From: Rallus limicola
Lineage: Eukaryota > Chordata > Aves > Gruiformes > Rallidae
Direction: 5' to 3'
DNA length: 64,000 nt
NCBI GenBank assembly: GCA_022605955.1
Contig: JAKCOZ010000032.1
Span: forward strand, 124,001-188,000
Shown here: positions 46,561 through 58,100 of the stretch, one piece after another
How positions within the stretch are numbered: position 1 is the first letter of the stretch
Layout of the letters: every line of letters starts with the position of its first letter
Notes under the pieces: model-generated
Database searches by the model: none
The model's input: the letters and a program-made list of their open reading frames with translations, nothing else
What the model was told of the DNA's origin: nothing
Translations under genes and position numbers: made by a program

Positions 46561-49295
46561 AGGATCATGCAGCAGCAGATGTAATTGCACAGTGTCTTCT
46601 CTCTGTGCAGCGGGTGGTTCTTAATGGTTTCTTGGGATCACAGCAAGTGCTCTCTTCACTGGCTGCTTCAGCACCTCCAGCCAGTATTTCCATCATCAGG
46701 TGTGGCTGCATTAATAGGAGAAATCCTCAGGTGTCTGACATGTCACTTAGATGCTTATTCCTTTGCTTCACAAACTCAACTGCTTGGCTACTGAACTCTG
46801 GCTACATTAGCTTCCCAGCCCTGTTATGAAGTTTCTTTTCGAAGATTTCAGAGTTACAGTTTTTTATTATAACTGGACCTCTACTGCCTTCTTCTATCCA
46901 ACAGACTTTCATTTTGCCATGGCTGGTAATGCTGGAAATCAGAAGGTGCTTGCAGATGTTATTGATTTCAGCGTCACATTCTAAGGTTGAGATACACAAG
47001 TGAAATTCTGAGCACAGAAGTAAGGTCTGAATGCCCTGCAAAACTAAGGGAAGATTTTTTAATATCTCCACTAGCCTTGTTCCAGACCTGCTTTTTGGCC
47101 CTGAGATTATTTTTTTTCCCTAGCTTATGGAATGATGAACTGAAATCCACAGACATTTTTCCAGAAAACATGCAGATTCCCTGGACACAACTAAACCAGA
47201 ACTGCATCTGGTGAGTATGGCCTGGGCCTGGCCCATTATGGGAAGTATTGCCTGCACTGCTGCTTTCAGGGCAGTTACACAGAAGCGGAGCCATGTCTTT
47301 TGTTATGTCTCATAACACCTCTGTACAGCACAGCTATTGCATCTCATGCACTTGTTCCTTTGAATCTTCTATGGTTTTCTCTTTTGTTCTTGTTTGTTTT
47401 ATTACAAGCTCCTTGAAATAGTACAGGAACTGATCTGCTACAGGAAATGCTTTTCAGGACAATATCGCGCCCTCGTCTTCACCTTTGCAGCATCAAGATC
47501 AAACACAAAGCTCAGCAGTGTCAAAGCTTGCTCTATGCTGAGAACTTCTTGTGAGTTTTCCAATGTTTTTTACTATGCAGCCATACAATACATGCTCTCC
47601 TTGCACCACACCCTGTCATATTTCTGACATCCAGTGAGAAGAGCCAAGACAGCAGAGCTGATATCTGTGCTCTTGAGTCAAATGCTGCCACAGAGGGTTT
47701 TGTTTTTTTTTCTCCACCTACTGCTTCTGAGGCATTGATTTTTAGCGTCTTGTTTTCTAACCTTAGAGAAGACTTTGTAAAGAAAGCTATGTCCTAGTGA
47801 CTCCTTAAAGATACTTCCACCTCCTTCTCCCCAACATTTTATGGAAGTGCTATGGTTTCTACTTAACTAGCACGGTATCTGTGCTGCCTAATCATTCCTA
47901 ACCTGATTTCCAAAGGTCAGAAAGAACAGGCAGAAAGAACTCAGTTTCAAATTACTTTATTCTGTGTATTCTGATCCAGTCCAATTACTCCCCTATCCAG
48001 GATGTGACACAAGCAACTTGTTTTCTCAGCACTAATTCCATTTTTCTGCAGTTCATGTTAACATTTAAGTTCCATCCATACAGCTAGCTTTGTCTTGTGT
48101 TTCTTTTGGATCCTGCCATATACAAAAGGGATGTGGTATGACTTCTGGAATGTCTCTCATGCTAAAGGGACAGCAGCAGCTGTCTTGACTTGTCACCTTC
48201 TAAATGGAGTTTTGAAAGTAATACATTCTTATCCCTTTTTGTCCAATTGAGCTAAATGAAACAGCAGGCACCATGTTATCTAACCAAGCCTGGAAAAATA
48301 TGCATACTCATATACTTTTGTTTGAATAAATTCTGTCATTTCAGTATGTTCCCTTTTAAGATTTTTCATAAGCCTGTGCCACACCTATTATTTTTTTCTT
48401 ACAATAGCCATACATCACCTCAAAGTTTCCTTCATTTCATTATTGTCCCTCACTTTGGGCTTTATTCTTAACAAGATTCCATTTTGCACTTGGAGCTTTT
48501 GCAATGGCTGAGTAGACTAACCTAAACATACCTAGAAAAATCACATCATCTCCCTTTTACTTCCACTGTTGTTTCTGTGATGCATGTGCCACATAGCACC
48601 TAGCTGGTAACATTTGCTCTTGTGCTTATCAGTACAGTTCCTTGCTATGCTGAGGAAACTGCTTCTCCACCACATCTCAAACAGATATTTGTGCTGCAAG
48701 CTGAACATTATCTTTCATCTTTGTGATGCAGTTTACTTCTGCCTTGACATCAGTTGAGAACTTCATATATATTTTTTAAAAAAACTGTTCCTTTATTGCC
48801 CTCCTCATTTTTCTTTATAGTCAAACACAACTCCATATGCTACTTGAGCTGATACACCCTGTTTTTCCTGCTCCCCTAGAAGCAGTGGTTTGCACTGAAG
48901 TTTGCCTTGTTTCCCATTTGCAGGTCACTCCTGTTGTTTGTGCCTCCGGTCACGTCTGCTGTGAAAGGGTTCTGGCTAGGTCCTTCATAGGAACTTTGTG
49001 CAGGTCATGGTCAGCTGTTGACAACTTCTTCCTAACATTAAATTGCCCATTAAGGTCCCATCCCTCACGGTACCAATTCTACCTGCAAAAAGGCATTTTT
49101 CATAGCTGTGCACTTACTGGTTGTCTCACTTATTCCCCGAATTCTTCCTCAGGAGAGTTTATTGCCTGTGAAGCTGTTACTCTTCAGAAAAAAATAAGCT
49201 CAAGTAATCAACATATCTGGATTTTTCCCCTGTGTGTTCACAAGAGACTGCCACAAAGTACCTATGTTCTGTATCCACTCCCTTCCAATAAGCAG

Positions 49296-49327
49296 ATTTG
49301 AGAACCTGCTTATTTGAGAACCTGGCT
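49296..49327 (+). repeat. 16-bp tandem duplication
   Basis: ATTTGAGAACCTGCTT (49296-49311) is followed directly by ATTTGAGAACCTGGCT (49312-49327). The first 13 bases of each are identical. It is a small recent slippage duplication. Confidence 0.85.
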
Positions 49328-51245
49328 CAGGATGGGGCCAGTTTCTGCCAATCTGCACAGTTCTGTTGACTGCGGCGCTTCTGGTTAAAAACCCATAGGC
49401 TGTGCTTTGTCTTATTTCCATGAATGCCCCAGCATATTTTTTCCCCTTCTCATACCACACTACTTTGATTTAGATACCTGCCAGCAACAGAGATTGAGAG
49501 AAGATAGGATGATCTAAGCCAGCTTTTATTACAGCCTTCCTAAACACTTCTGTCTCATCCGTGCTGCTCACCACATACACAGAGAGTGACCAAGCTGTTA
49601 AAACTTTCTATCTCTCAAAGAAGCAATATACCTGTACAGGGACTAACACACACCTGAGTAATGCGCTATTGACTTTATGTCGTTGGGATGGTTTATTAGA
49701 TCATCTGCAGTCACTACCCTTGGGCATCTTCTAATGTGAACTTCTGAAGAGGAACTAGCTTGGAGATACTGACAGAGGATTTTGTGTTTCACAGATGGTT
49801 TTTGCTAAATTACAGGTGAAGCGCTTCTGCTGCATTTAAATAAAAAATAAAAAGTGTGCTTACACATGCAAATGAGACATGAACAATGGTTCTGATGTTG
49901 GTAGAGAACAAGTGTTTTACACCACTGCAGGGATCATAGTAGGGGAGTATTCCCATATATATACTGATCACTCCTAGCGTTTAATAGATGCACAAGGTCA
50001 AAGAACACAACACCTTGATCAAATATTAAAAGGTTAAAAAAAAAGAAGACGTCAGGATACGTATTTTAGAAAGAGAATTTGGATTTATGGGAAAGACATG
50101 CAAAATATGAATGAATTGAGCAGTATCTGTTAAAATTGATGAGTACCTCGTGGTATGTTGCTATGATATATTAAATCATTTTTTCTAAAAAAACCCCCAC
50201 AGAATCATCCAAACATATTTTATTTCTGAAAATATCAAGGAGTACTTGCTGAGCTGCTGCTGCTTAACTTGGGTGCCTGAACTACCAATCTAGCCTCCCT
50301 GTATTATCAGGGATGTACGCCAAGCGGTGACTCAGAACACCTTAGATAAAAGCTGAGTCTTTTTTTACCAACAAACCAGAAAGTCTTTGAGTTATATCCT
50401 GAAAATATCCATCTTTGACCACCTTCGTTGCTGGTACTATTAGACTACTAGTGGATTCAGCACTGACATACCTAACAAAATTTCTCACTTCCACGCTGCC
50501 AGAGAGCACACCTGCCTATGCATATAAAGATGTTTTATTTTGAATCCTTTAAATAATAAAGCTCCAAAACAGAAACGTGCTCTCACATTAATGCACTAAA
50601 ATGGTATGGTAAACTGGTTGATTTGAGACAGCTCCACTATTTCAGAAAGAGTGATTCTGCTTATGTTCAAGCTGATGTGGCTGGTGTGCAGGAAGCAGAG
50701 AGCTGGCTGATGCACAGTCTTCCATCACATCACGTACCACTTTTCCATATTTGCAGGATATTTTAGGGTTTTGCTGCAAATCTGAGGAGGTACTACCTAA
50801 TAGAGTAAAACCGCAACTCAGTGTAAGACTTTCTTGACTGAAGGCAGCTGTTGGGAAGACCTGTCCTGTTAGCCTTCGGAGCGGCTAACACAGCCCTCAG
50901 CCTGACAGGCAGGAAAGTGGGAAGTGCTCTGCAGTGAAACTTCAGAGAAGAGGGCAGAAAAAAGCAGAGTGTGCTGGTGGCAGAAAACACTAGAAGTGAG
51001 TGAAAACACAGTTGACATGGTTTATCATGACAATATAGCCAATGATAATTGAAATGAGCCATGCTTTATAGCCCAGAGGGTCATGACTAGGACGCTAAAT
51101 ATCCATATTCATGTAGCACATCAAGTTAATCACGTTTATCCAATCAAGTTACTAGCAGAGACTTTGTCTCGCACCTTTCAAATCTACTCCAGAATACTCA
51201 TCTATTCTCATAAAGCCAAGAAGTCTTAGTGCTACTACATTAAGC

Positions 51246-51592
51246 AGAATGCAGAATCCCAGACGGGTTTGTATTGGAAAGGACCTCAAAGTCCTTCTAG
51301 TTCCAGCCCCCTGCCATGGGCAGGGGCACCCTTCACCAGTTCAGGTTGCCCCAAAGCACCATCCAATGTGGCTTTGAACGCTGCCAGGGATTTGGGGCAG
51401 CCACAACTTCTCTAGGCACTCTGTGCCATGGCCTCACCACCCTCATAGTGCAGAATTTAATCCTGATATCTAATCTAAAACTCCCCTCCATCTCAAAACT
51501 GTTATCCTTCATCCCATAAATATGTCCCTTGTAAAGAGTCCCTGTCTCTCTTTCCTGTAGTCCCTTTCAGGTAATGAAAGCTACTGTAGCTA
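51246..51592 (-). mobile_element. CR1 LINE 3' fragment, antisense
   Basis: Reverse-complement CR1 3' end: AGAATGCAGAATCCCAGACG, then GTATTGGAAAGGACCTCAAA, CCCCCTGCCATGGGCAGGGG, TTGCCCCAAAGCACCATCCA and TTGAACGCTGCCAGGGATTT. Then come worn ORF2-side segments ending in TGTAGTCCCTTTCAGGTAAT. It is about 350 bp and 5'-truncated, with the same general 3' end type as the copy at 24486-24985 but more mutated. Confidence 0.9.
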
Positions 51593-53212
51593 CTGAAGGA
51601 TCATTTGAGCAACATATTAGCCAAAGTGTCCAGAGAAAGCCTGAGCATCACATCTTTTATCCCAAGAGGAGTTTCTTCTTTATAGAACAAAACCTGCCAC
51701 CCAAGAGAGCTGGAAGGTGGCTAGTATAGGTGACCCCAGGAACCACTTCAGAGAGGCAACAGGAAGTTCTGGACATTACTCCAGTGGCAGATGTAAAAAA
51801 AAATAAATTGTGTTTTCAGCTCTGAACAGCTATATAGTAGGGTTTTATGGCCTGGTAATATTAATATCACAGCAACACAAAGACAGCTGACAAGCAAAAT
51901 CCCTCATTACTGTTGACTTCAAAGCTTTTTCAGTAAACTTACAGTTTGTGAAGTGTGTGTTAGTATGACATGCTAAATTAAGACACTGATTTATAATGCA
52001 CCAGTATTGCTGACTGCAGCCTGGACCTGCTTGCCAGCAGAAACAAAGGAGTCTGGTTGCATTGCGCCTTGAGGGCCCCTGGTGCAAAGTTGTCTTTTTT
52101 CCGGTGTCATCGTGCACCAGTCAAGCATATACTTCTACAGCCCTCTTTTCAGGTGATGTGAAAGCATTTTGTGCTGTACAAGTGTTTTACATCAAGCTAC
52201 TCTCTGGGTTGGCTGGATTTCCATTAGCTCCATCCTCCTGAGAGCGCAGCACGGCCTCTCAGTCACATTACAGCTGAGTCTGCCATGGAAGCCTTCCACC
52301 CAGCCAAAGGGAGCTCAGAAAAAGCTGATACAGCTCTTTAAATACTAAAGAGATGCTGCCTAAGGAGGAACTAAGAAGGAAGGGGAAAGGGGATCTGAGC
52401 TTCTACATCTATACACCTGCCCACACCTCAAGCAGTCAAATATATGAGAAACCATCCCATCTGTGGTATGCTAGGCACAAAAAATGTTTAGGAAGAAGAA
52501 AGAACAGGTATACAACAAGCAGGTTTTACAAGAAACAACAGATTATAATCGTAACATCCTAAAAACTGATTTTGCTACAAAGGGGGGGTCTGCACGCTTA
52601 CAAGCATGGATTTGTATACTCACATCCATACTTCTTCTCTTAAAGCTTGTTCATCAAGAATTTTAGCAGCTAGCCCTTACACCAAAAACCACAAAACAAA
52701 CCATGTTTATTCCCATTTTCATGGGAATCTTTCTTCTCTTAAAAGGGACCATACTGGACAAAATAAAAATCAGGAACAGTGTAGCCTAGGCAGTTAACTA
52801 ACAGCATATTTCTTGCTTTGTCAAGGAAGGCCAAGTGCCAGAAAAGGTGAACGTGATAGTTGAGAAATTAGAAGAACTTCTACTTGTAGATAGTTATTTC
52901 ATAATGGGTAATACGTAGCACGTAATCACTGCCATGCATAAAATGTTGCATTTAACATTAATTGCTGTCTTCAAAGATAATGGACAACCATTCTACATGC
53001 CTTGAAGGAGTACACACAAGACGACGTGCTTATTTATCTCTTTTTCAGAAATGAGTAAAAAATCATCAAGAAGTTGTAATCCACATGAATTACGACATCA
53101 CCATCAGTTAGAAAAGGCAGGGCAAAAATCATACTGAATTTGCTTAATTATGTCCCAACTCAGTGAAGTATATACATCTCTCTAAGCCAGTAAGCGAGAC
53201 TACGGACAGCAA
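51593..53212. other. Unassigned DNA between CR1 copies
   Basis: No exon, RNA gene or additional repeat is recognised in about 1.6 kb. Open frames reach only 90 codons. Confidence 0.55.
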
Positions 53213-53872
53213 ACAAAACAGCTGTTCAGGCAGAGAAGTTGGGTGACTGCAGACTGAACATGAGCCATCAGTGTGGCCAGGAAGGCCAACTGCATCCTGG
53301 ATTGTAACAGAAACAGCATAGCCAGTAGGTCTGGGGAGATTATTGTGCCCCTGTATTCCACATTGATGAGGCCACACCTCAAGTGCTGGGTCCAGTTCTG
53401 TGCTCTTCACTACAAGGATATCAATGTCCTTGAGCATGTCCAGTAAAGAGCAACCAGGCTGGTGAAGGGGCTGGAGGGCAAATCCTATGAGGAGTGGCTG
53501 AGGGAGCTGGGGATGTTCATCCTGGAGAAGAGGAGGTTGAAGAGAGACCTTATGACCACCTACAACTACCTGAAAGGAGGGTGTAGAGGTGGGAGATGGT
53601 CTCTTCAGCCAGGTGACAGGTGGTAGGACAAAGGGAAACGGCCTCAAGCTGCACCAGGGTGGGGTCAGATTAGGTGTTAGGAAAAAAAGTTTTCATTGAA
53701 AGAGTTGTCAGGGCCTGTAACAGGCTGCCCAGGGAGGGGGTTGGGTCACCATCCCTGGATGTGTTTTAAAAAAGGGGTAGATGAGGTACTTAGAGTTATG
53801 GTTTAGTATAGACCAGGAAAGGTTGGACCCAATCTTAAAGGACTTTTCCAACTTTGTGATCCTGTGAAAGAA
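53213..53872 (+). mobile_element. CR1 LINE 3' fragment, sense; longest CR1 in the window
   Basis: About 660 bp in sense orientation. It starts within ORF2 (GACTGCAGACTGAACATGAG, then CCAACTGCATCCTGG) and reads [25 protein letters not shown], an in-frame TAA at 53444-53446, then [22 protein letters not shown] and [20 protein letters not shown]. This is the C-terminal part of the CR1 reverse-transcriptase protein. The 3' UTR follows (CAGGCTGCCCAGGGAGGGGG, GGTTGGACCCAATCTTAAAG) with a degraded tail near 53870. The stop codon and later frame breaks make it a dead copy. A 167-codon frame on the opposite strand (53144-53647) is a by-product. The 3' end type matches the copy at 7530-7763. Confidence 0.94.
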
Positions 53873-54792
53873 AGTACAAAGCTAAATACAGCATGGGTTT
53901 CAGCTTCAACGCGTGATTTCTCATATGCTCAAGATTATTTGCACTCATTTTGCACAATCACTCTTTGTGTCTTGTCAGAGAGTTGCCAAGAAGAAAGTTC
54001 TAGAAAGCTGTCTTGATGCTGGGTAGCATCTGATTTTATTCTTCATTTCTCAGTCTGCTTTAGGGAAAGAAGTTTCCACGTAAAGGAAGAAAGCAGCTAT
54101 CAGGACTGCAGACTGCTGGAAACAACATGTGTGAAATTATGGATTTAGGAGCGTATAAAGTCTGACAAAAGCAGAATTCAAAGTGTCCACATTATTGTTT
54201 GAAAACCCTGGGCAAGGCAAAAAAACTAGTTGCCATGGGGCAAAGCAGAAACAGCATATGTTATCAACTTGTGGACGACACATGAGTTTTAGAGATATTT
54301 CCTATCTGCACAGTAAGACATTCCTTTTTTGGTTTTTTTGTGAGATAAGACAACCATCTGTCAGATCATTACAGGAATGATAGAGAAAGTATTTGCCAGT
54401 ACCTGTTTTTTGACATATTGTAGATACAAAGCAATTCTTGACCAGAGGGAATTCCCAAAATGAACCAGGATTCAGCGCAGCTAAGGGGCAAAGTCTGTAA
54501 CAAGCATCACGCTAAGCTGCAAAGAAACTAACTCAAGACAGCCCAAGTCATGCGACAGGACAAAGCACAAGAGAAATATGATAGAGGAGAGAGCTCACAG
54601 GCCAGACACCCATATTGATTTACTCAGATGAGACAGAACTCATGCTTGGCCTGCAACAAAATAGTATTTAACTTCCTGTGTAACTTAATCCCCCACATTT
54701 TTACCTTAAAAAAGTTGTTTTATCTAAATTGACTTCTCAAGGAATTCCAACAATGTGATCTAATAATTATTTCTAGAGATATTTCAAAGGAG
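53873..54792. other. Unassigned DNA
   Basis: About 0.9 kb between two CR1 pieces. I see no gene or other repeat. Confidence 0.55.
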
Positions 54793-54860
54793 ACTCATAG
54801 AATCACCTGGGTTGGAAGAGACACTTAAGATCATTGAGCCCAACCACAATAAGAGCATAG
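54793..54860 (-). mobile_element. Very short CR1 LINE 3' fragment, antisense
   Basis: CTCATAGAATCACCTGGGTT, then GGAAGAGACACTTAAGATCA and TTGAGCCCAACCACAA, are the reverse of a CR1 3' terminus. Only about 65 bp remain before similarity ends. Such extreme 5' truncation is normal for CR1. Confidence 0.85.
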
Positions 54861-55114
54861 GATATGCAGTACTAATAAAGACTGTAGTAATCCCAGATAT
54901 CTGTCAGAATTAAATGAAATTTAAAAGGTTAATATTTTCAGAGGTGTCTAAAATTTGAGACCCTCCTGAGTCCAGAGATAGAAATGTTATGTTGCTCCTG
55001 GACACCAAACGTTTGAGGCCATCATGTGTTTAGGCAACTCATGTTAACAACTGAGACTGAGGGAAAATGGCCATGCTGAATTTTGACCCTTTTGAAGTTT
55101 GCAACTGTTTTATG

Positions 55115-55144
55115 CTATAGTGTGCTTTAATAACACTATAGTGT
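55115..55144. repeat. Overlapping palindrome and inverted repeat
   Basis: CTATAGTGT (55115-55123) is repeated inverted at 55133-55141 after a nine-base loop, and directly at 55136-55144. The right half, ACACTATAGTGT (55133-55144), is itself a perfect 12-bp palindrome. A nine-base-pair stem with a nine-base loop could form. No known RNA or element has this pattern. Confidence 0.8.
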
Positions 55145-58100
55145 ACGTTAACATGCACCTAATTATTTTCTGCTTCTCGGCCCTTGAGGAATAAACACAT
55201 CCCAGATGATCAAGGCTGAATATCCCCAATCCAAATAATTGCTCATGATAAATTTATGGATGCACAAAGGATAACTTAGGGTTTTTTCCCAAATATTTGC
55301 TCAGTTACTTCAATTTTCATAAAAAGGCAAATGTGTCTTTAAAGAGAAAGTGAACATACTGAGCCAGCTTAGGCTGCAGTAGCTATGACAACAGACTTCG
55401 AAACAAGCGTGGAAAAAGCTAGACCTGAATTTTAATTTCATTTAATTATTTTTTCAGTCTACTCTTCACATCGACTACTTTGCATTTTACTCTGAAATCC
55501 TGTGATTTCTTTTTAACACCAGATGCGTAATATCTTATGTAGCAGATTCTGTAGATGTTACTTAAGTCTGAAAAAAATTCTTACAGAAATAGGAGACATC
55601 TCCTAAGGTCTTCAGAGAAATGCTAGACTGTCTTCTGGCCAATACGCTTTACCCAAAAACACTGAGCTCAGGGCAGGTGGGCATGTGTGAGCAGTTTGAT
55701 ATTGTGGTCACACTGGATCAACTATCAGCAAAGTGTATCCCACTGCCTACAAGAGGTGAATTTTTAAATATCAAAAGACAGAAGAAGAGGTAGAGTTAAA
55801 AGAGATTTTCCGTTGATTTGGTAACTGGACTGAAGAGAGAAAGAAGAGACTTCAGTTCTAGCATCTCTTCCTTTTTTTCTTTCCAATGGTTCCTGTCTCC
55901 CTTGGACCAGACAGACAGTCTGGCTCTCCTGTTCATGTGTCCTTTCCCATTCCTCTATATTCTTTTCAGGAGAAGGATCAGAGAGCAATCAGCCCACCCC
56001 ACCATCAATTAGAGCAGTTTAGGGATCAAGAACACCTCCTTTAAAAAAAATAAAAAGAAAGAGAGAGAAACTCAAGACGTTACCTCTCACATCACTTCTC
56101 ATTCTAGAAGCATTCCATCTGCCATCACTACTTCCTTTGAACAGGTCCAAGGTTTTCCAGGAAAACCAAAATGCTTTACAGACATGACTACAGAGGAGTC
56201 ACTTTAACCTCTCTGGAAGTGACCCACATCATCTGTGCACCTAAAGCAATTTACTGAACTACAACCACCCATTAGGCTCCATGTAGCCGACCAGGCCAGG
56301 GATGTTATGCAGATTATGCAGCATCCTCCCCCACCCGCCCAGTGTTCCCCAAGCTCAGTGCAGTGACCTGTAGGACACCATTGCAGAGGCTGGCACCATG
56401 ATACATTCAGTAGAGAAACAGATGAGCATCATGCTACTAATTACTTAAGAACTGTTTTTTGAGTAATTGATCTTCATAATTCTCCCAGAAAGCAAAAAAT
56501 GCATTAGGATTCTGTAAAACACGTCATTCTTTTTAAAGTGTGACACCCTCCATTTTTCTCCCTACTTAGCTCCCTCCAGTTTCTCAATAGGGTGCCTCCT
56601 GCTTCAGTGAACAAAGAAAAGACTGGTTGAACAAGTACTATAAGCAAGTGGCCCTAATCTCCATAATCCTTTTTCCTGGAGCATTGCTTTTTAAGCTTAG
56701 CTACCTACTTGCTAGAAACTTGTACTGGGACCATCTCAAATGTAGATAAGCAACTACAGATATATTCACAAGAGGAAACTCAGGTCTTACTCATCAGGCA
56801 TCTCCACTCATTTGCAGAATAGGACCTGCCCCACAGTCAAATATATTTCTCAGTCCCTTCTTTGTTCTCTTTTTAAACCACAGACCTCTCTCACACTCTT
56901 GTCTCCCTGCATTTCTAATATCTTCAGTTTAACACAACTGTTGCAGTGTCCCACTGAGTATTTCCAAAATTTTTCACAATTTGGAGCTACTTACAGATTT
57001 CAACCACAGCTTGCAAGCAGCTGAAGACCATCACAGCAAATCCTCAGTCAGAAGGTGAAATTCAAGTTTTACTGGCTACAGCAAACAAAACAGATATTCA
57101 TGTAATCACTAAAAAAGAAGAGTCATGGAAGCCTGCAACAAGCGAGGCCTGATATGAAGCAAAGCCCAACTTACCAAAGTGCCAATTCTATTTTACATAA
57201 AGACACTCCAGCCTGAGAAGACTGCATTTGAAGAGGACCCACAACCTTGCACAGATGCCACCTTTTATCCTGATTTCCCACCTCAGGCCTGGAGCACCAG
57301 CTTTAATTCTTCAGTGGCTGGTTCAGGGAGGGCAGGGCTGAATGTAGTGCTCTGAGTACTACTTGTTCCTAAGAACTTCTTGCCATTTCGTCTGGAAATG
57401 TTTCCAGTGTATTATTCAGTCTCTGCTCTCCTTGCAGCAAAGTTCTCTCTCTTCCATCCTTGCTAGAAGCAGGATGAAATAAACTTGCCATACATTTTTC
57501 TTTCTGTATGTGTTCTAAATAATACCCATTAATATCAACTTTGTTTCTGCATCCACTACACTCAGCACATAAAGCATTCGTTTCCTTTCTTCTCTCTTGT
57601 GAAGTGTATGCACAACTAATTTCAAATTTTTCCTCTTTCAAGCAAATAGCATTTTTAAAAAACCTTTTTCCATTCACTACAGTGGGCACTGAATGGTAGG
57701 GAAGGAAAACAGAGACACATTTTCTACTAGAGTTGGTACAGCCTGTCCATTCTCTTTCCATTCTTCTTCTATCCTGCCATGCAGCAGCACTGAGAAGCCT
57801 GTTTCCATCTCTCATGTGGCAAATTCAAAAGGTTGGTGTTTTTTTGTAATCATGGAATGAGTCATGGGTACTTGAAGTTCAATAAATCCTCAGAGGCAGC
57901 CAGCTTGGTTTATTTTCAGCTCTGATGGCGCACAGAGGCCAAAAAGTTTTTGGTTTGGTTTTGTTGTGGGGGTTTTTTTTGACAGAGAAATTGGATTTTT
58001 TCCTTATTATATGTAAACAATCTCCCTAACACAGGAGAGGAAAAAAGTTCATATTAAAAAAGAATGTTTGCTAAAATAACAGTTTTTCCCTGGTGCAGGA

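Larger units (their letters stand above)
43483..51245. other. Non-coding DNA with candidate regulatory stretches
   Basis: Nearly 8 kb without a recognisable gene. A slightly GC-richer zone runs from about 44700 to 46700. It includes a 163-codon plus-strand frame (44751-45242) that I cannot relate to any protein, and several patches with TAAT cores and retained CpGs. A 154-codon plus-strand frame at 48837-49301 is likewise unrecognised. Both are within chance expectation and lack coding signs that I can see, such as splice-bounded conservation or domain motifs. Confidence 0.5.

Noticed and set aside
48837..49301. 154-codon plus-strand frame, cysteine-rich
   Set aside because: No signal peptide pattern, domain or regular cysteine spacing that I can recognise. 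Length is compatible with chance in this much sequence.
53144..53647. 167-codon minus-strand open frame
   Set aside because: It is the opposite strand of a CR1 ORF2 relic. The sense strand carries the recognisable reverse-transcriptase sequence.
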